Both the position numbers and the translations under genes were made by a program. A DNA stretch of 64,000 nt, from assembly GCA_036501025.1 (NCBI GenBank), contig DASYBB010000113.1:1-64000 (forward strand), given 5' to 3'. The notes under the pieces were generated by a model. That model worked only from the letters and a program-made list of their open reading frames with translations. It did no database searches and was not told the DNA's origin. Of this stretch, positions 1-7,291 are shown piece by piece. Position 1 is the first letter of the stretch. The number at the start of each line of letters is the position of its first letter. The stretch is from DASUBV01 sp036501025 (lineage in GTDB: Bacteria; Actinomycetota; Actinomycetes; Streptosporangiales; Streptosporangiaceae).

Positions 1-2
1 CC

Positions 3-263
3 CTGTCCGCAGGGCTGCTCGCGCTCATCCCGTGGGTGGCGATTGGCCTGGTCATCGTTCATTTCCACTACTTCAGCGACACCATCGGCGGGGCGGGCAC
101 CGGCATCACGGTGGCGCTCGGGACGGCGCTCGGCGTCGACGCCGCCGCCGCCTGGGCGGGCCGGCGGCTCAGGCCGGAAGCCCCAGCGCCCGCAGATCCC
201 GCCGCAACTGTCCCGGATCGGCGAAACGAATGGCTCTCAGGCCCGCCTGCTCCGCCATCGTGA
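3..263 (+). CDS. PAP2-family phosphatase, C-terminal part (5' end outside window)
   Basis: Only the last 86 codons lie in the window; the frame is open from base 3 to a TGA at 261-263. The peptide has a hydrophobic stretch (LLALIPWVAIGLVIVHFHYF) followed by H-x3-D in HYFSD, then a second hydrophobic stretch. This matches the last conserved block of membrane PAP2/lipid phosphatases, where the His is catalytic. The substrate cannot be inferred. The tail is Pro/Ala-rich and overlaps the convergent HAD gene by about 95 bases. Family call is fairly good; function is open. Confidence 0.6.
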   Translation: MSAGLLALIPWVAIGLVIVHFHYFSDTIGGAGTGITVALGTALGVDAAAAWAGRRLRPEAPAPADPAATVPDRRNEWLSGPPAPPS

Positions 264-801
264 TGTTGTCCGGCTTGTCGTCGATGAGGACGGTCCGGGC
301 CGGGTCGAGCTGGTACCGGGTCAGCAGCAGCTTGACGATGGCCGGGTCCGGCTTGGCCACGCCCTCGAGCCCGGAGATGACCCAGCCGTCGAAGCAGCGC
401 ATGAACGCGAAGCGCTCGCGGCGCAGCGGGAACGTCTCCGCCTCCATGTTGCTGAGCGCGAGGCAGCGCACCCCGGCCCGGCTGAGGTCGGCGAGCACCT
501 CGACGGTGCCGTCGATCTGGCCCGCGATCATTTCCTCGCCGCGCTCGGCCCACGCCATGATCAGCTCCGCGCGGTCCGGGTGCTCGCGGGCCAGCTGCGC
601 GCACGACTCCGGGATGGGGACGCCCAGGTCGTGGGCGTGGTGCCACTCGCTGGTGCAGACCCGGGCCAGGAAGTCCTCCACGTCGGCCGGGTCATCGACC
701 AGCGTGCGGTACAGGTGCCGCGGGTCCCAGTCCAGCAGCACGCCGCCGATGTCGAATACGACGGTGTCGACCGCGCGGGACGACTCAGCGCTGGCAGGCA
801 C
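169..801 (-). CDS. HAD-superfamily hydrolase (YihX/epoxide-hydrolase-N-like)
   Basis: 210 residues with all HAD motifs in order: motif I DIGGVLLD (residues about 17-24, but nucleophile position D-x-G, as in the HAD-like subfamily 3), motif II in the LALSNME block (about residue 115), motif III Lys in GVAKPDP, and motif IV IDDKPDN with the metal-binding acidic pair. The cap is a small all-helical insert after motif I, typical of YihX-like phosphatases. It is cytosolic, and the substrate is probably a small phosphorylated metabolite. It is convergent with the PAP2 gene and stands alone on its strand. Confidence 0.85.
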   Translation of the reverse strand: MPASAESSRAVDTVVFDIGGVLLDWDPRHLYRTLVDDPADVEDFLARVCTSEWHHAHDLGVPIPESCAQLAREHPDRAELIMAWAERGEEMIAGQIDGTVEVLADLSRAGVRCLALSNMEAETFPLRRERFAFMRCFDGWVISGLEGVAKPDPAIVKLLLTRYQLDPARTVLIDDKPDNITMAEQAGLRAIRFADPGQLRRDLRALGLPA

Positions 802-881
802 GGGCCGAAACTAGCACAGGCGCGAGGCGGGGCCGGGCGCGCGGGCCGGGGCGCGGACCGCGCCCGGGACCAGGACCGGGG

Positions 882-1235
882 TCAGGAGCCGCCGGACGTC
901 ACCTGGCCGGAGCCGGAGCCGGACGACGGGGCGGCGGCCGACTTCAGCCCGCTGCTGCCGGAGCTTGAGCTGCCGGAGCTTGAGCTGCCCGAGCTTGAGC
1001 TGCTGGTGCCCGAGCTGCCGGTGCCCGCAGCGGTGCTCTGGCCCGCCGTGCTGTGCGAGGTCGCCGGCGCCGCCGCCGGCTGAGCGCTCGCCGCGCTGGC
1101 CAGGCCGGCGGCGATGCCCCCGCCGGCCAGGACGCTGGCCGCGCCGATGGTCACGGTGACCGCCCGCAGGCGCGCCCGGCCCCGGACCCGGCCCGAGTCC
1201 CGGCCGGAGTCCCGGCTCCGGTCCCGCACGGTCAT
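882..1235 (-). CDS. Small exported Ser/Gly-rich protein of unknown function
   Basis: 117 residues from ATG at 1235. A strongly basic N-terminus with an RDSGRDSGR repeat precedes one hydrophobic segment (about residues 27-50, AVTVTIGAASVLAGGGIAAG), i.e. a signal peptide or anchor. The rest is low-complexity Ala/Ser/Thr, with a run of SSSSG units (underlying 15-base repeat of the gagcttgagctgc type at 958-1010). I do not recognise a domain. The frame stays open upstream to 1847, but that part crosses the structured RNA region and looks non-coding. The coding call rests on composition and the export signal. Confidence 0.5.
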   Translation of the reverse strand: MTVRDRSRDSGRDSGRVRGRARLRAVTVTIGAASVLAGGGIAAGLASAASAQPAAAPATSHSTAGQSTAAGTGSSGTSSSSSGSSSSGSSSSGSSGLKSAAAPSSGSGSGQVTSGGS

Positions 1236-1494
1236 GGCCGCCGGGCCTCGCTCGCTGCCGATGTCCACTGCCGATCGTCCTTCCCGCTGGGCCTGGGCCG
1301 CTGGATGGCGGCGTGCCCTCCAGGGTGGCCGGCGCACTTCTGAGGGGCCTCTGCCGCGGCTGCGGGGCGCCTGCGAACCCGCGCCGCTGTGGACAGTGGT
1401 GTGGATGACCGGTGGAAAGCGGAGACGGACAGGGGATAAACGGCAGATGTCCTGTGGACGACTGAACTTTCTCCGCCGGGCCTGACCAAAGGCC

Positions 1495-1524
1495 TTGTGT
1501 CCTGGCCAGACGCAGCGGTAGAAC
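1495..1524 (+). promoter_or_regulatory. Candidate promoter of the structured RNA
   Basis: TTGTGT (1495-1500), an 18-base spacer and TAGAAC (1519-1524) make a plausible sigma-70-type promoter. Transcription would start near 1530, just 5' of the first hairpin of the RNA. Confidence 0.45.
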
Positions 1525-1530
1525 TGCTTC

Positions 1531-1720
1531 ACCACTGAAGACGTGCTCACCCCGGAGGCAACTCCGGGAGGCGCCGAAGCCCGGGAAACCGGTGATTCGG
1601 CGGCGCGGCACGCGGCCAGTGGCAGCCTCGTGGCGCACGGCAGCCGGGCAACCGGCCACCAGGGCCGCGTGGGCGAGGCGAGGCCCCTCCATCTCATACA
1701 TGGAGGGGCCTCGTCCTTTT
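1531..1720 (+). ncRNA. Structured RNA of unknown class (small RNA or riboswitch-like leader)
   Basis: Four helices can be drawn. Hairpin A is 1551-1568: CCCGGAG / CTCCGGG closed by a GCAA loop. Hairpin B is 1572-1602: CGCCGAA / TTCGGCG with an inner CCGG-GAAA-CCGG. Helix C pairs 1609-1617 with 1663-1671 (CACGCGGCC / GGCCGCGTG, 9 perfect bp) and encloses GCCGG-GCAA-CCGGC (1643-1656). Last comes the terminator at 1680-1720. Three loops are GNRA tetraloops, which is unlikely by chance in protein-coding or spacer DNA. The stretch AGCCGGGCAACCGGCC resembles a cobalamin-riboswitch B12 box with two mismatches, but the rest of that consensus fits poorly, so no class is assigned. The next gene downstream starts at 2014. 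Confidence 0.55.
1680..1720 (+). terminator. Intrinsic terminator (13-bp perfect stem)
   Basis: GAGGCCCCTCCAT (1680-1692) pairs perfectly with ATGGAGGGGCCTC (1700-1712) around a 7-base loop, followed by GTCCTTTT. The T run is only on the plus-strand side, so it ends plus-strand transcription. Confidence 0.85.
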
Positions 1721-1739
1721 GTGCGGGGTGACAGAGCGT

Positions 1740-1754
1740 GCCGTACGGTACGGC
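1740..1754. promoter_or_regulatory. 15-bp palindrome, possible operator
   Basis: GCCGTACGGTACGGC is a perfect inverted repeat about a central G, lying 20 bases past the terminator and 260 bases before the next gene. It could be a protein-binding site; nothing else supports a role. Confidence 0.3.
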
Positions 1755-2013
1755 GCGCTGACTCGCCAGTCGGGTTGTTTCCCGGGCCGCCCGGGCGGCA
1801 AACCGCGACGGCCAGCGGAAACGGCACATTCGGTCACTGCCCGTCATTCAGGCCGCGATCAGGGCACGGCCGGCCTGGCGTGTTTTCGCGCGTCCATCTC
1901 ATCACGGTGCGACACTTAACGTAACGCTGCGCGCTGGGCTCTCCCCGGCGCGCCGGTGCCAGCGCCGCGGCGGCGGCACCGGGGGCGGGAGATCGGCATT
2001 GACTGGGGGGTTC

Positions 2014-2841
2014 ATGAGTCTGGCGGGCCAGGACGGCAGCACCGACGGTTTCGAGCTGGTGCCGCTGCGGCCGGACCGGACGCGCGCACCGGGCCCTTCT
2101 CCGGCTGGGGGCTCGGCCGGCGCCGGCGGCAGCCCGCCGGGTCCGGGGGCCGGGTCACCTTCGCCATCTACGCCGCCTTCGTCCTCATCGTCGTCGTCTT
2201 CGTCCCCGGCGGCTGAGGCGGCGGCCGGGCCGGGCAGCACGGCCCTGTTCCGCCGCCGGTCGGTGCACGCCAGCCGGCGCGGCGTCCTGCACCTGCAGAG
2301 CGCCCGCGACACCCCGGCCCCGGCCGACCTGGCCTCGTGGTTCACCGAGCGCGGCTTCCACTTCTACGTGGCCGCCCTGCGCTGGCCGCGCAGCCCGGGC
2401 CGGACCGGGCGGCGCGGCGGCCGGGCCTTAACGGCGGCCTTCGCCGAGCTGGACGCCCGCTGCGAGCACCTGCGGACGGCCGACGGGATCGACAACCTGA
2501 TCGTCACCGCGCACGGCGAGGGCGCCCTGGCCGCCGCCATGTGGTGCACCGCGCCCCCGGCCGGCGGCCAGCCCGACGCGCTCATCCTCTACGCGCCGTC
2601 ATTCGGCCGGGCCCGCCGGGGCCTGGACATCCCCTGCCCGGTCCTGGTGATCGGCGGAACCGGCGCGTCCGCCCCGGCCGCCACCATCCACCTGGGCAGC
2701 CACGTCACCTGGCTGCGGCCCGCCGACGGCGAGGCCCGCCCGGACGCCCGCGAGCCGGAGGACCGCCGCCGGTTCTTCGACGAGATGGGCCGCTGGCTCG
2801 GCGCCTACATGTACGGCCAGGTGCGCGACCAGCTGCTGTGA
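2014..2841 (+). CDS. Alpha/beta-hydrolase-fold protein, probably non-catalytic
   Basis: 275 residues from ATG at 2014, which has a G-rich Shine-Dalgarno (GGGGGG, 2005-2010); a TTG at 1999 is the alternative. Residues 25-70 are a Gly/Pro/Ser linker with a Ser run. The second half looks like a shortened alpha/beta hydrolase: a strand LIVTAHGEGALAAAMW where the nucleophile elbow G-x-S-x-G would be, then PDALILYAPSF and a PVLVIGG strand that precedes the acid residue. The elbow reads H-G-E-G-A, so the usual Ser is missing. It could be a binding protein or a degenerate dienelactone-hydrolase relative. Convergent with the molybdoenzyme gene. Confidence 0.65.
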   Translation: MSLAGQDGSTDGFELVPLRPDRTRAPGPSPAGGSAGAGGSPPGPGAGSPSPSTPPSSSSSSSSSPAAEAAAGPGSTALFRRRSVHASRRGVLHLQSARDTPAPADLASWFTERGFHFYVAALRWPRSPGRTGRRGGRALTAAFAELDARCEHLRTADGIDNLIVTAHGEGALAAAMWCTAPPAGGQPDALILYAPSFGRARRGLDIPCPVLVIGGTGASAPAATIHLGSHVTWLRPADGEARPDAREPEDRRRFFDEMGRWLGAYMYGQVRDQLL

Positions 2842-2854
2842 CGCGGGCCTCCGG

Positions 2855-4915
2855 TCAGCTGACCGTGACCTGGGTCATCGGGAAGCCGGTGGCGCCGTTG
2901 GGCTCCGGGGGCTCTTGCAGGGCGGTCTGCGTGTAGCCGGTGCGGTCGGTCGCGCGCGACTCGATGAGGTGGTTGCCCGGCGCGGCGTCCCACGCGTAGG
3001 CCCACTGTCGCCAGGTGTCGATGTCGGGCACCGCCGCCAGCCGGGCCTCGTGCCAGGGGCCGTTGTCGATCCGCACCTCGACGGCCTCGATGCCCTTGTG
3101 CTGGGCCCACGCGACGCCGGCGATCTGGTGCGTCCCGGCTTTCAGGTTCGGCGCGAGCGGCACGTCGATCCGGGACTCGGTCTTGATCGGCGCCTGCTGG
3201 TCCCAGCCGCGGACGGCCCAGTAGGCCCGGCTGGCCCGGTAGGTGGTGACCTCGATGTCGGTGATCCACTTGCAGGCCGAGACGTAGCCGTAGAGGCCGG
3301 GGACGACCAGCCGGACCGGGAAGCCGTGCTCCACCGGCAGCACGGTGCCGTTCATGGCCACGGCCAGCATCGCGTCCCGGCCGTCCATCGACACCGCGAC
3401 CGGCGTGCCCGAGGTGAAGCCGTCGGTCGAGGTGCACAGCAGCTGCTCGGCGCCCGCCCGGATGCCGGCCTCCTGCAGCAGCCTCCGCAGGCTCGCCCCG
3501 AGCCACTTGGCGTTCCCGACGTAGGGGCCGGCCACGGGGTCGGACACGCACGTCAGGGTGATGTAGTCCTCGATCAGCGGCCGCCGGATCAGGTCGTCGA
3601 AGGTCAGCGTCATCTCCCGGGCGACCATGCCGTGGATCCGCAGCTTCCAGCTGGCCGGGGTGATCTCGGGCAGCACGATCGCCGTGTCCACCCGGTAGAA
3701 CTGGCTGTTCGGCGTAATGAACGGGCTCAGCCCGGGGATCTTGAAGTCCGTGCCGGGGGGCAGCGGCGGGGCGGGCACCGTCGCCTTCGGGATCCGCAGC
3801 GTGCTGCGGGCCGCTGAGACGTTCCCCCGCTCGGCCAGCAGGTTGCCGCCGACGCCCGCCGCGATCGCGCCGCCGGCGACGACGGCGCCGGTGGCCAGGA
3901 AGCTGCGCCGCCGCGGCCCGGCCGGCCGCGGCGGCGTGCTCGCCGGGCGCCCCGCGGCCTGGCGGCCCCGCCCCGCGGGCCGCGGGGCGGGCAGCGGCTG
4001 CCACCACTCGTCGGGCAGGCCGGCCGGCGGCCCGTCGCCCGGCTGCGCCGGCCCGCCGGCCGCGGGGCCGTCCGGGGCTTCGGGCCCCGGCGCGGCGGGT
4101 CGTTCGCTGCCGGACTGCTCGGCGGCAGGTCGTTCGCTGCCCGATCGCTCTCCGGCAGGTCGCTCGCCGTCGGGCGCTCCGGCGGTGGGCTGCTCGGCGG
4201 CGGGCCGCTCGCCGTCGGGCCGTCCGGCGGTGGGCTGCTCTCCGGCGGGTCGCTCGCCGTCGGCCCGCTCGGCGGCGGGCCGCTCGCCGCTGGGCCGCAT
4301 GGCGGCAGGTCGCTCGCTTTCGGGCCGCTCGCCGTCGGTGCGTCCGGCGCCTGGTCGCGCGGCAGCCGCCGCAGCGGGCGGCGCCTGCCCCGACGGGGGG
4401 CGGTACTCGGGCAGCGGCCGCGGCGCCGACCCGGCCGTGCTCGCGGCGGAGGCCGCCCCGGCGGGCTGCTGTGCCGCCAGCGTGGCCAGGCGCCGCAGGG
4501 CCAGGGCGGCGGCGACGCCGCCGAGCAGGGTCGGCAGCGCGTCGCTGCCGCTGGCGTTGGGCCGGCTCAGCGCGGCGATGAGGCCGACCAGGATGAAGAC
4601 CCCCAGCCCGGTCATGCCGTAGGCCAGCCGGCGCACCGCCAGCACGCCGATGGCGGCCGCGAAGACGGCCAGGATGACCAGGATCCCGCCGACCAGCACG
4701 ACCTTGTCGTGCGACCCGAAGGCGCTGATGGCGAAGTTCTTGACCCCGGCCGGGGTGAAGTCGATGGACAGCTGACCGACGGCCACGACCGGCGAGCTGC
4801 CGGAGCTGATCAGGCCGGCGACCAGCTGGGCGACGCCCAGGGCCAGTCCGCCCGCCAGGATCCCGGCCGCAGCGCCGCGCGTGAAGTTGCCCGCCGGGCG
4901 TTTGTCGAGGGTCAC
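2855..4915 (-). CDS. Membrane-anchored molybdopterin-dependent oxidoreductase (sulfite-oxidase/YedY-like)
   Basis: 686 residues from GTG at 4915. Domain order: four hydrophobic helices (about residues 15-37, 72-95, 99-117, 126-145); a 150-residue Pro/Glu/Arg linker with repeated GERPAxE units; an internal twin-arginine-like segment RRRSFLATGAVVAGG (about 333-348); the oxidoreductase molybdopterin-binding domain with TLTCVSDPVAG (Mo-ligand Cys near residue 455); and a C-terminal Mo-co dimerisation domain ending in MTQVTVS. The catalytic domain would face outside the membrane. Family knowledge says such proteins reduce or oxidise S- or N-oxides; the substrate is unknown. The start is set by the end of similarity and by the divergent sigma factor. 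No clear Shine-Dalgarno, so possibly leaderless. Confidence 0.85.
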   Translation of the reverse strand: MTLDKRPAGNFTRGAAAGILAGGLALGVAQLVAGLISSGSSPVVAVGQLSIDFTPAGVKNFAISAFGSHDKVVLVGGILVILAVFAAAIGVLAVRRLAYGMTGLGVFILVGLIAALSRPNASGSDALPTLLGGVAAALALRRLATLAAQQPAGAASAASTAGSAPRPLPEYRPPSGQAPPAAAAAARPGAGRTDGERPESERPAAMRPSGERPAAERADGERPAGEQPTAGRPDGERPAAEQPTAGAPDGERPAGERSGSERPAAEQSGSERPAAPGPEAPDGPAAGGPAQPGDGPPAGLPDEWWQPLPAPRPAGRGRQAAGRPASTPPRPAGPRRRSFLATGAVVAGGAIAAGVGGNLLAERGNVSAARSTLRIPKATVPAPPLPPGTDFKIPGLSPFITPNSQFYRVDTAIVLPEITPASWKLRIHGMVAREMTLTFDDLIRRPLIEDYITLTCVSDPVAGPYVGNAKWLGASLRRLLQEAGIRAGAEQLLCTSTDGFTSGTPVAVSMDGRDAMLAVAMNGTVLPVEHGFPVRLVVPGLYGYVSACKWITDIEVTTYRASRAYWAVRGWDQQAPIKTESRIDVPLAPNLKAGTHQIAGVAWAQHKGIEAVEVRIDNGPWHEARLAAVPDIDTWRQWAYAWDAAPGNHLIESRATDRTGYTQTALQEPPEPNGATGFPMTQVTVS
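4095..4345 (-). repeat. Degenerate repeats encoding GERPAxE units
   Basis: About 250 bases inside the molybdoenzyme gene are built from imperfect units that translate to GERPAAE, GERPAGE, SERPAAE and similar. They form a charged flexible linker between the membrane helices and the extracytoplasmic domain. Such repeats expand and contract by slippage. Confidence 0.75.
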
Positions 4916-5227
4916 AGTTGTAATTCGTAGCAGCCGCCGCCGCGGATTGCCGCCACAGGCCACTGATGAGCTGGATTCCGCTGGTGCTTGCGTTGTGGCT
5001 GGTGGGGGAGGAGGGCGAGTTGCCGAAGTGACTGCACTGCCGAGGTTGCCTAGGTGGCTGGCTGGCCAGTGCGAGGGCGTGCCCCGGCGCCGCCGGCCCG
5101 CCGGTCCGCCGGTCCCGTGCCGCGGCGGCAGTGCTGCGGTGCAGGTCAGCGCGGCCAGTCCGGGCCGTGGCCGAATCGATAGCCCCGGTGGCCAAGCCGA
5201 TGCGGGCGCGGCGCCGAATATAGATAC

Positions 5228-5842
5228 GTGAACGTGTCGCGAACCGGGTCCGGAGCGCCTGACCGGCGGCCTGCCCCCGAGCCGGTCGGCGCGCCCGGAT
5301 TGCCCGGAGCTGACCTCGGCGCGCTCGTGGGCCAGGTCGCCCGGGGCGACGAGGCCGCGTTCCGGGTGCTGTATGACCGGGCCGCCGGGCAGGTCCTCGG
5401 GACCGTCCGCCGGGTTCTCCGCGACCCGGCCCAGTCCGAGGAGGTCATGCAGGAGGTCCTGCTGGAGGTCTGGCGGACCGCGGCGCGCTTCGACCCGGAG
5501 GCCGGCTCGGCCGCCGCCTGGATCATGACGCTGGCCCACCGCCGGGCCGTTGACCGGGTCCGGTCCGAGAACAGCGCCGCCCGGCGGGAACTCCGCGCCG
5601 CCGTCCAGGCGGTGGACTACGACCAGGTCAGCGAGGCCGTCGAGACCAGCCTGGAGCACGAGCGGGTCCGGCGCTGCCTGACCACGCTGACCGACCTGCA
5701 GCGCGAGGCCGTGACCCTCGCCTACTACCAGGGCTACACCTACGGCGAGGTAGCGGAACTGCTCGGCGTGGCGGTCGGCACGGTCAAGACCCGGATGCGG
5801 GACGGCCTGATCCGGCTCCGCGACTGCCTGGGGGTGGAGTGA
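5228..5842 (+). CDS. sigK: ECF RNA polymerase sigma factor, SigK-like
   Basis: 204 residues. Region 2 runs over about residues 40-115 (AFRVLYDRAAGQVLGTVRR... SEEVMQEVLLEVWRTAARF, WIMTLAHRRAVDRVR) and region 4 over about 140-200 (LTDLQREAVTLAYYQGYTY, then GEVAELLGVAVGTVKTRMRDG as helix-turn-helix). Its TGA overlaps the ATG of an RskA-type anti-sigma factor by one base (TGATG), the classic sigma/anti-sigma arrangement. GTG at 5228 or 5234 can start it. Divergent to the molybdoenzyme gene, which is a candidate target. In mycobacteria SigK controls secreted antigens when RskA is proteolysed. Confidence 0.88.
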   Translation: MNVSRTGSGAPDRRPAPEPVGAPGLPGADLGALVGQVARGDEAAFRVLYDRAAGQVLGTVRRVLRDPAQSEEVMQEVLLEVWRTAARFDPEAGSAAAWIMTLAHRRAVDRVRSENSAARRELRAAVQAVDYDQVSEAVETSLEHERVRRCLTTLTDLQREAVTLAYYQGYTYGEVAELLGVAVGTVKTRMRDGLIRLRDCLGVE

Positions 5843-6660
5843 TGGCCGGCCGGCGGGCACCGGACCGCGGCCGCGCGCGGCTGGCCGGCGGGCGCCTGGC
5901 GGCCGGCCGGCCCGCCCGGGCCGGCGTCACCGACCCGCACACGCTGGTCGGGGCCTACGTGATGGACGCCGTCACCGACGCTGACCGGGCCAGCTTCGAG
6001 CACCACCTGGCCGGCTGTGACAGCTGCCAGGCGGAGGTCCGCGGGCTGCGCGAGGCCACGGCCCGGCTGGCGGCGGCGGCCGAGGTGCGGCCGCGGGCTG
6101 AGCTCCGCGAGCAGACAATGCAGGCCGCGGGCCAGATCCGCCAGCTCCCGCCGGTGACCCGCGGGCGGCCCGCGGCGCCCGCCGGGTGGCGGCGGACCTG
6201 GCTGCCCCGGCTGGCCGTCGCGGCGGCGGCCGTCTTCGCCGTGCTGGCCGTGGGCATGGGCACCGTGATGAACGGCGCCGAGCACCGCCTCGACCAGGCC
6301 CGGGGGAGCAGCCACGCCATGGCCGTCGTGCTCGGGTCGCGCGACGCGACCATGCTGACGGCCAGGGTGACCAGCGGGGGCCGGGCGACCATCGTGATGT
6401 CGCACCAGTACCGCTCGCTGGTGTTCACCGCGTCCGGGCTGCCCGCCCTGCCGTCCGCCCGTTCCTACCAGCTGTGGGTGATGCGGCCGGGCGGCCCGCG
6501 GTCGGCCGGGCTGCTGCGGGCCGGCCCCGATGGCCGGGCCGGGCCGATGGTCATCTCCGGCCTGGTCCGCGGTGACCGGGTGGGGCTCACGGTCGAGCCC
6601 GCCGGCGGCTCAGCCCGCCCCACCACCCGGGCCATCCTGATGGTCACCCTCAGCACCTGA
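5842..6660 (+). CDS. rskA: Anti-sigma-K factor RskA-like membrane protein
   Basis: 272 residues from ATG at 5842 (a GTG three bases earlier is also possible). Residues about 30-90 form the cytoplasmic anti-sigma domain with the H-x3-C-x2-C motif of zinc-associated anti-sigma factors (HLAGCDSC). A single membrane helix follows (LPRLAVAAAAVFAVLAVGMG, about 118-138), then an extracytoplasmic RskA C-terminal domain (SYQLWVMRPGGPRSAG, VGLTVEPAGGSARPTT). It would hold SigK at the membrane until an outside signal triggers cleavage. Translationally coupled to sigK. The 3' end overlaps the convergent oxidase gene by 51 bases. Confidence 0.88.
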   Translation: MAGRRAPDRGRARLAGGRLAAGRPARAGVTDPHTLVGAYVMDAVTDADRASFEHHLAGCDSCQAEVRGLREATARLAAAAEVRPRAELREQTMQAAGQIRQLPPVTRGRPAAPAGWRRTWLPRLAVAAAAVFAVLAVGMGTVMNGAEHRLDQARGSSHAMAVVLGSRDATMLTARVTSGGRATIVMSHQYRSLVFTASGLPALPSARSYQLWVMRPGGPRSAGLLRAGPDGRAGPMVISGLVRGDRVGLTVEPAGGSARPTTRAILMVTLST

Positions 6661-7146
6661 TCCGCCCCGGAAGATCCACCGGGTCGGGGAGCCGGTGAAG
6701 TCGCCGTGCCGCATGCCGATCACCTTGTGCGGCCGGACGGCGATCGTGGAGTTGCGGGCCGGGTCGAGGAAGCTGATCTCGATGCCGGAGTCGTACTTCC
6801 CGTTCATCAGGTCCAGCGCCCGCCGGATGCTCGCGTCATCGGTCATGATCTGCGCGGTGCCCTCGATGATCACGGGGTCGCTGGCGTCCTCGGTGCTGAC
6901 CGCGCACCGCGGGTCGGCGCGCAGGTTCCGGGCCTTGCGGGAGCGCACCCCGCAGGTGAACCACAGGACGCCGTCGTCCCACATGCCCCAGACGGGCATC
7001 GAGTGCGGCCGGCCATCGGGCCACGCCGACGACACCCAGTAGTTCCTGCTGCCGGCCAGCCGCTCGGCGGCCCATGACCACGGGAGCAGGCCGCTGCCCG
7101 CCTCCGGTCCGAGGATCCCGTAGCCCGGCATCACCGGGCGGCTCAT
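6610..7146 (-). CDS. Pyridoxamine-5'-phosphate-oxidase-fold (FMN/F420-binding) protein
   Basis: 178 residues. The split-barrel core is visible: YWVSSAWPDGRPHSMPVWGM, WFTCGVRSRKARNLRADPRC and VIIEGTAQIMTD match the pyridoxamine phosphate oxidase-like family, which in actinobacteria uses FMN or F420. ATG at 7146 is preferred over ATG at 7161 because GGAAAG sits 7 bases upstream of it. Its precise reaction is unknown; the family includes F420-dependent reductases and general stress proteins. It ends inside the convergent rskA gene. Confidence 0.82.
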   Translation of the reverse strand: MSRPVMPGYGILGPEAGSGLLPWSWAAERLAGSRNYWVSSAWPDGRPHSMPVWGMWDDGVLWFTCGVRSRKARNLRADPRCAVSTEDASDPVIIEGTAQIMTDDASIRRALDLMNGKYDSGIEISFLDPARNSTIAVRPHKVIGMRHGDFTGSPTRWIFRGGSGAEGDHQDGPGGGAG

Positions 7147-7277
7147 CTCAGGGCTTTCCATCGGCTAGGTGTACCGCAACGCGCGGGCGGCCGCTGCGTT
7201 TTCCTGCCGTCCGCGCCGCCCCCGCCGCCGCGGCACGGCCCGGCCACCCGCGGGAGTCCGAAGCGGCCCGGCGCCGG

Positions 7278-7283
7278 TATAAC
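7278..7283 (+). promoter_or_regulatory. -10 element of a leaderless zinc-ribbon/RNase H operon
   Basis: TATAAC lies 8 bases before the GTG start at 7292, so transcription probably begins at or next to the start codon. No Shine-Dalgarno is present, which agrees with a leaderless mRNA. Confidence 0.5.
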
Positions 7284-7291
7284 GTGGGCGG

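Noticed and set aside
1541..1671. Cobalamin riboswitch
   Set aside because: Only the B12-box-like piece fits; the GGGAA-CCGGTG-x-CCGG core is disrupted and no cobalamin-related gene follows.
811..1847. Long open frames on the minus strand covering the small exported protein and the structured RNA
   Set aside because: The sequence upstream of 1235 has no family-like pattern, many Arg/Pro/Trp residues and runs through a structured RNA; high GC leaves frames open by chance.
4923..5860. An N-terminal extension of the molybdoenzyme on the minus strand up to 5860
   Set aside because: It lies antisense to sigK and has no domain; the membrane helices begin near 4915.
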